DNA from: Humulus lupulus
Taxonomy: Eukaryota > Streptophyta > Magnoliopsida > Rosales > Cannabaceae
Assembly (NCBI RefSeq): GCF_963169125.1
Contig: NC_084802.1
Coordinates: forward strand, 40,570,607-40,634,606
Reading direction: 5' to 3'
Length of the DNA stretch: 64,000 nucleotides
Shown: positions 59,196 to 64,000 of the stretch, piece after piece
Position numbering within the stretch: position 1 is the stretch's first letter
Layout: each line of letters begins with the position of its first letter
Made by a program: the position numbers and the translations under genes
The notes under the pieces: model-generated
The model's database searches: none
The model's input: the letters and a program-made list of their open reading frames with translations, nothing else
Told to the model about the DNA's origin: nothing

Positions 59196-61886
59196 TAGAT
59201 GATGATTGATAAGAGTTGGACGACAATGAGAAATCGTCACGACGATGCTTATTGGAACAATCTCGAAGCCTTCTTGAGAATGGCGAAAGAACACGTAGAT
59301 TGTGACGGGAGAATCCCATGTCCCTGTGTTAGATGTTCGAATGCTAGATTGCAAACTGTGGATATGGTGGAGGCTCGTGTATTTGATTGGGGTTTTCAAG
59401 AAAATTATCAACAGTGGGTTTACCATGGGGAAGCGGAAGTAGGTGCCCTGATGAGGTAGTCGAGGAGAATGAAGACATAGATGAGATGAGAGATGTCATT
59501 AACGATTTTGTATTTCCAACAAATGCAAACGAAGCAGATGGTGTGGAAGGCAGTCGGATGGGTCAATATTACGACGAGTTGTTCGAAGAGATTGAAGCTG
59601 AGTTGTATCCAGGGTGCGATTGGATATCATCTCTAAAATTTTTAGCGAAGTTGATGCACATGAAAGTGAGGGGGAAGTGGCCTAACAAATCATTTAATGA
59701 ATTGTTAAAGTTATTGAAGTTTGCATTTCCGAAAAATAATAAAATTTCTACGACACACTATGAGGCTAAAAAGAAACTAAGCAAGTTAGGGTTGGGATAC
59801 CAGTCAATCCATGTGTGTAAATAGGACTGCTGTTTATTTTACAATGAGTATGCAAGTAAAGATTCATGTCCGATGTGTGGGAGTAGTATATGGATCAATG
59901 AAAAGATGAGGGAGAAAAGGGTTCCGCATAAAGTCATGTGTTATTTTCCGCTGACTCCCAGATTAAAACGAATGTACAGTTCAAGGCATACATCGAATGA
60001 CATGTTGTGACATCATAAAGGGAGATCGAAAAACGATGGGGTGATGCGTCATCTGGTTGATGGGTCTGCATGGAAGGATTTCAACACCAAACATCCTGAG
60101 TTTGCAAAAGATCCCAGAAATGTCCGTGTTGGCTTGGCTGCTGATGGATTTAATCCATTCAGAAATATGAGTTTGTCCTACAGCATGTGGCATGTGGTGT
60201 TGACAAACTATAATCTCCTGCCTCGGTTGTGCATGAAGGAGGCGTATTTCATGTTGACTATACTTATTCCTGGGCCAAAATCACCAGGTAAGGACATAGA
60301 TGTATTTTTTAGGCTGTTGGTGGATGAGTTGAAAGACTTGTGGAATAATGGGGTGGATACGAGAGATGGCAGAAAAAACCAATTGTTCAAGATGCATGCA
60401 GTGCTCCTATGGACAGTTAATGATTTTCCAGCTCGTAGTAGTTTTTCTGGATGGAGCGGGCAGGGATACAAAGCTTGTCCAATGTGCAATGAAGAAACTT
60501 CGTCGATGCGAGTAATTGGAAAGACTCTTATGTTGGTCATCGACGTTTCTTGAAAAAAATCACAAGTACAGAAAGGACAAAGAATTCAACGACACGGTTG
60601 AGATAAGGGATCCTCCAACAAAGTTCACTTGTGAACAAATTTTAGAACAAGTCAAGAGTCGCTTTCCTCAAGTTCCCAGTAAACATGATATGTTTTGGGG
60701 TGTGTGAAGCACAAACGAGATGTTGGAGAAAGTAACTGGAGGAAAAAAAGTATCTTCTTTGAACTTGAGTACTGGAGCTCGAATATGTTAAAACATAATA
60801 TAGATGTGATGCATGTTGAGAAGAACGTGTGCGACAATCTTCTTGGAACTTTGTTGGATAATGATAAGTCTAAGGACACTACTGATGCAAAACATGATCT
60901 AAAGAAGATGGGAGTCAGGAAATCGTTGTCGATTTATGAAGATGCGAACAAAAGATTATTAAAGCCACATGCTCCGTATGTCTTGACCCCTGATCAGCAA
61001 CGAGAATTCCTCCAATTTATTAAAGGCATAAAGCTCACTGATGGATTTTTCTCTAATTTTAAGAAGAAAGTATCTGAGAATGATTCAAACATTGTTGGAT
61101 TGAAATCCCATGATTGTCGTGTTATCATGCAACGTTTACTTGCAGTTGGTGTACAGAAGTTTCTCCCAAAATTCATAGCAAACACAATAATGTTATTTTG
61201 AAATTTCTTCAAACAATTATGCTCAAGGACACTCAACGTAAAATATATGGAGAAGGAAAAATATGACATGATTATAATGCTATGCAAGATGGAGTTGATT
61301 TTTCCTCCAGCATTCTTTGACATAATGATCCATCTGGTTTTGCACTTGCTTGACGAAGCTATTATGGGAGGTCCTATCTTTATGAGATGGATGTATCCTT
61401 TCGAAAGGTACATGAAAAAATTGAAAAACTATGTGAGGAATAAAGCTCGCCCAGAAGGATCCATAGCCGAAGGATACATTGCAGATGAGGCTTTGACATT
61501 TTGTTCCATGTATTTCAAAGGTGTGGAAACAAAATTTAATAAGCCTGATCAGAATGAAGATGTACCTTATGTGGATCGACATCTCACAGTGTTTCAATCT
61601 CAGTGTCGTCCACTCAGTAAGGGATCTCTTGTGTCACTCGACGAGAAGACTCGGAACACAGCTGAGTTGTTCATTATGGAGAACTCTCTTGAAACTGAAG
61701 AGTATTTACAGTATGTTTATTAAACTTAAATATTCTCATTCTTTAGATTCCAATATGTTTCGTCTTCAAAATCATTAATGTATGTTAATACACAGGGAAC
61801 ACATGCTTGAGGTTAAAGAAAGGGATCCATCTGCTAACCATAAGCTATTACAGAAGAAAGAGTTTCGATCGTGGTTTCATAAGAAG
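59196..61886 (+). pseudogene. CACTA TNP2-type transposase, broken
   Basis: The transposase cuts and joins the element ends. Order: transposase-associated domain (from ATG 59199, WNNLEAFLRMAKEHVDCDGR, CPCVRCSNARLQ), a linker with a CPMCGSS motif, the Transposase_21 core (VRVGLAADGFNPFRNMS, LCMKEAYFMLTILIPGPKSP, YKACPMCNEET), then a DUF4218-like part (MHVEKNVCDNLLGTL, FPPAFFDIMIHLVLHLLDE, RYMKKLKNYVRNKARPEGS). An 85-nt GT-AG intron (61711-61795) splits a codon, and a short exon (61796-61886, EHMLEVKERDPSANHKLL) ends at GTAATT. Breaks: frameshifts near 59450, 60530, 60700 and 61200, stops at 59822 and 60007 (a Trp site). Non-functional. Confidence 0.9.
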
Positions 61887-61932
61887 GTAATTTCTACTTA
61901 GCAAGGTGTTTATTGCTAATAAATTAAATCTA

Positions 61933-62540
61933 TGTTGACCCTTAAATTGGTCAACGACATAGAGTCAGATTAACGATATAGAATGAGATGAAAACAAGAA
62001 GAAATCAGGATGAAAAAGTAAACGACACAAACAATTTATAGTGGTTCAGCCCCAATCAGATGGTAATGACCTACGTCCACTTAGTGTTCTTATTGATGTA
62101 GGATACCAACACTATGATCAATGAACTAAGGGTTCACGAGTTTCACAAGCTTTAGGATGATTACAATTTTGGTAGATAATAACACTCTATCTTTCTCTTT
62201 GAATTCTCTTAGTCTCCAAAAAGTCCCCCCCTTGAGCCTTTTGATTCGTATTTATAGGCTCAAGAAGGTTACATGGGCCAATGGGCCTTAATTACACTTA
62301 AGACTTGCGTATTTGGGTAAATAAAGAAATTACAATTAATGCATAATTACAAGATTACACATCTGAAGGAAATAAATGAATATATGTGACCAGGCTAGTT
62401 GCACATAAGTATGATGTGTGATAAACCAACAGTATTCTGGTCGATGGCCGAGCAGGATACACTTCCTAATTACAGCCACGTGCCTCCCATGCGTAGACCA
62501 ATCCTACCACGTCATCAGGTAGTCCATTTTTGGGTAAACA
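61933..62540 (-). repeat. 3' LTR of a minus-strand Tat-like element
   Basis: On the minus strand it starts TGTTTACCCAAAAATGG (62540) and ends AAGGGTCAACA (61933), 608 bp. TATA box (CCTATAAATACG, minus strand) near 62248-62260. GTGGTTCAGCCCCAA is shared with the solo LTR at 21345. It is inserted in the CACTA element; the five bases on the left are ATCTA. Confidence 0.8.
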
Positions 62541-62553
62541 TTGGCCCCCCAAG
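62541..62553 (-). other. polypurine tract of the Tat-like element
   Basis: Minus strand CTTGGGGGGCCAA, directly upstream of the LTR start. It shows that this LTR is the 3' one and that internal sequence continues to the right. Confidence 0.8.
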
Positions 62554-63281
62554 TTTATTTTACTGCGACTAGCATAAAGTAAACTTAAACAACAGACCTT
62601 TCGTATGTCCTGTCCAATTTGTCAGAGTCATTAATGCCTTCTCGAAAAAAGGCAACCAATCATGTCATTGCAGTTTCCCAAAAAGTGGTTTGGCGGCTAT
62701 CACGCTTTTTCATGCCTCGAAAAATAACCCCCATCATTACCTCAGTAACCGTGCTTCGACCAATATAAATAACTCCTCAAATTCACTTTTTACTTTCCAT
62801 TTTCTCCTCAAGAACATTGAAGAACAGAGCCTAAAGAACCCAGAAAACTCAAACGATCTGTCCAGCCACTCGACTCAACATCTTAGAAATTTTCACCAAT
62901 TTTTATCCAAGTAAGTCTCTTCGCCGTTGAGATGCCATGAAATTTTTAGTTTCTGGTTTGTTTTGGACTTTGAGTTCTTGAATGTTCTTGAAAAACTGAT
63001 TTGGGGTAAATGGATACGTAGGTATGAGCATGATAGGATAAGGAAAAAACACTTCTTGAGGCTTAGGAATTGATTTAGGAGTTAGGATTATTGATTTAGG
63101 GCGTAAAATCGAAGTAAAAATTTGATTTTTAAGCATTTAGAAAAAAACTAGGTTTTTCCTGCCCTTTCACAGAGTCGAAAAGTTTTTTCACTTTTGCTTT
63201 TTAATCCGTTTTCAAATAGTTCGCATAGAATTTAGTGTTTTTGTTGGAATGCTGCTGGTCATATAAGAGCTTAACTTTTAT
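62554..63281. other. internal 3' region of the Tat-like element with antisense promoter-like signals
   Basis: On the plus strand (antisense to the element) there is a TATA box (TATAAATA, 62764-62771), a CT-rich leader and a GTAAGT donor-like site at 62911. A frame of 74 codons (62690-62914) overlaps it without recognisable domain. On the minus strand nothing coding was recognised. Confidence 0.4.
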
Positions 63282-64000
63282 TGATGGACCCAAAACGGGT
63301 ATGTTTTAAATATTTATAACTCGCAAGCGCACGAATCGTATATGAAATATAGTGTTTGTGTAAGCACGAGATCAAACCCAAAGGAGCTGTCTAAAATAAA
63401 AAAGAAAACTATTTTAAACCAAAATTAATAAATTCTAACATAGCTCCAAAGATTGATGAGATTTTTGTATAATGAAAATAAAATAAAAGATAATAATAAA
63501 TAAATTAAAGACAATATATATAAATAAATTAATAGTAGAAATCAAGATGATAAAAGGAGATTATTAAGGTATTAGAATCCACAAAATATAAGTTCAATAA
63601 TATTTATAAGTACATTGGCTCCCAAGTTTCATTAATAGTAAAAATTAATCACTGTCACTTATTCCAATTAGATATTCTATTTAAGCACAAATTATTATCG
63701 AATTGTAGGATTTATCTTCACTTTTAAAATTATAATTTCAAAGTATTTAATGTAAATCAATCTAATGAAATAACAAATAAATCCATGAATATTATTTATA
63801 AGGCAAAACATAATATTTTTGTTCTAAGTATTTGATGTGCACAATTTAATGGCACACCTTAATCAAAGAATATTATGGTTTTGCACTAATGAAGAACAAA
63901 GTGTAAATATGTTCTAACAATAAAAAATACAAGATATTTAAGATGAAAGAAAATATTTGAAGAAGAAAATCCATAAACTTTATTGCACAAAATGGGAAAT
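63282..64000 (-). repeat. LTR boundary, cut by the window edge
   Basis: On the minus strand the unit ends TTTTGGGTCCATCA at 63282, preceded by CTCCTTTGGGTTTGATCTCG and CACGAT/CGAGTTATAAAT-type wording. This is the end style also seen in the solo LTR 23654-25399 (CCTCCTTGTGGAATCGACC). The other end lies beyond the window. No gene in it. Confidence 0.5.

Larger units (their letters stand above)
56964..64000 (+). mobile_element. autonomous-type CACTA (En/Spm) element, left part, cut by an LTR element
   Basis: Starts with the terminal repeat CACTACAAGAAAAATG at 56964. Subterminal GGCGAC/GTCGCC motifs are spread over 56985-57280. A broken TNP2-type transposase runs 59196-61886. At 61933 a Tat-like LTR element interrupts the intron after the last exon seen. 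The right terminus is outside the window, so the end coordinate is the window edge, not a true end. Confidence 0.85.

Noticed and set aside
59981..60540. Minus-strand frames opposite the CACTA transposase
   Set aside because: Shadows of the plus-strand transposase; their wording has no family match.

Overview
The window is nuclear DNA of a flowering plant, most likely a eudicot. It is AT-rich and consists almost entirely of nested transposable elements. I recognise no host protein-coding gene, tRNA, rRNA or CRISPR array. The species cannot be named from the sequence. Lineage names (Tekay, SIRE, Angela, Tat) rest on remembered features and would need a database search.

Layout. 1-6541: 5' part of a Ty3/gypsy element on the minus strand (its other end lies left of the window), inserted into the reverse transcriptase of a Ty1/copia element whose 3' remnant runs 6542-8521. 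8522-10820: AT-rich spacer with a hAT-like MITE. 10821-20862: a small CACTA-like element split by a Russian doll of four solo LTRs of one family (A holds B and D; B holds C), each with a perfect 5-bp target duplication. 21345-22407: solo LTR carrying a 21-bp minisatellite. 22746-35637: a probable Angela-like LTR carrying a non-autonomous CACTA element (itself carrying a solo LTR) and a complete copia element (28533-35241). About 35670-38366: a second Angela-like LTR, inverted, holding another solo LTR. 38743-39542: a Tat-like LTR. 39543-45335: TE-poor DNA with a long foldback hairpin, microsatellites and a hAT-like remnant. 45336-55632: a complete SIRE-like copia element with decayed gag-pol but an uninterrupted 627-codon ORF in the env position. 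56964 to the window end: an autonomous-type CACTA element with a broken transposase, cut by a Tat-like LTR element at 61933, followed by another LTR boundary at 63282.

How it fits together. The internal coding regions make a retrotransposon gag, protease, integrase, reverse transcriptase and RNase H set, but every copy carries stops, frameshifts or lost catalytic residues. Most stops in the gypsy element can be explained by C-to-T change, as expected of methylated, silenced DNA. Seven solo LTRs with intact target duplications stand against two full-length elements, so LTR recombination has been a major force here. The signals most worth following are the open env-position ORF with promoter- and splice-like sequence upstream, the gypsy leader with an intron-like segment and an acidic ORF, the palindrome-rich LTR family, and the ACGAC/GTCGT palindrome arrays shared by a CACTA element and a copia leader.
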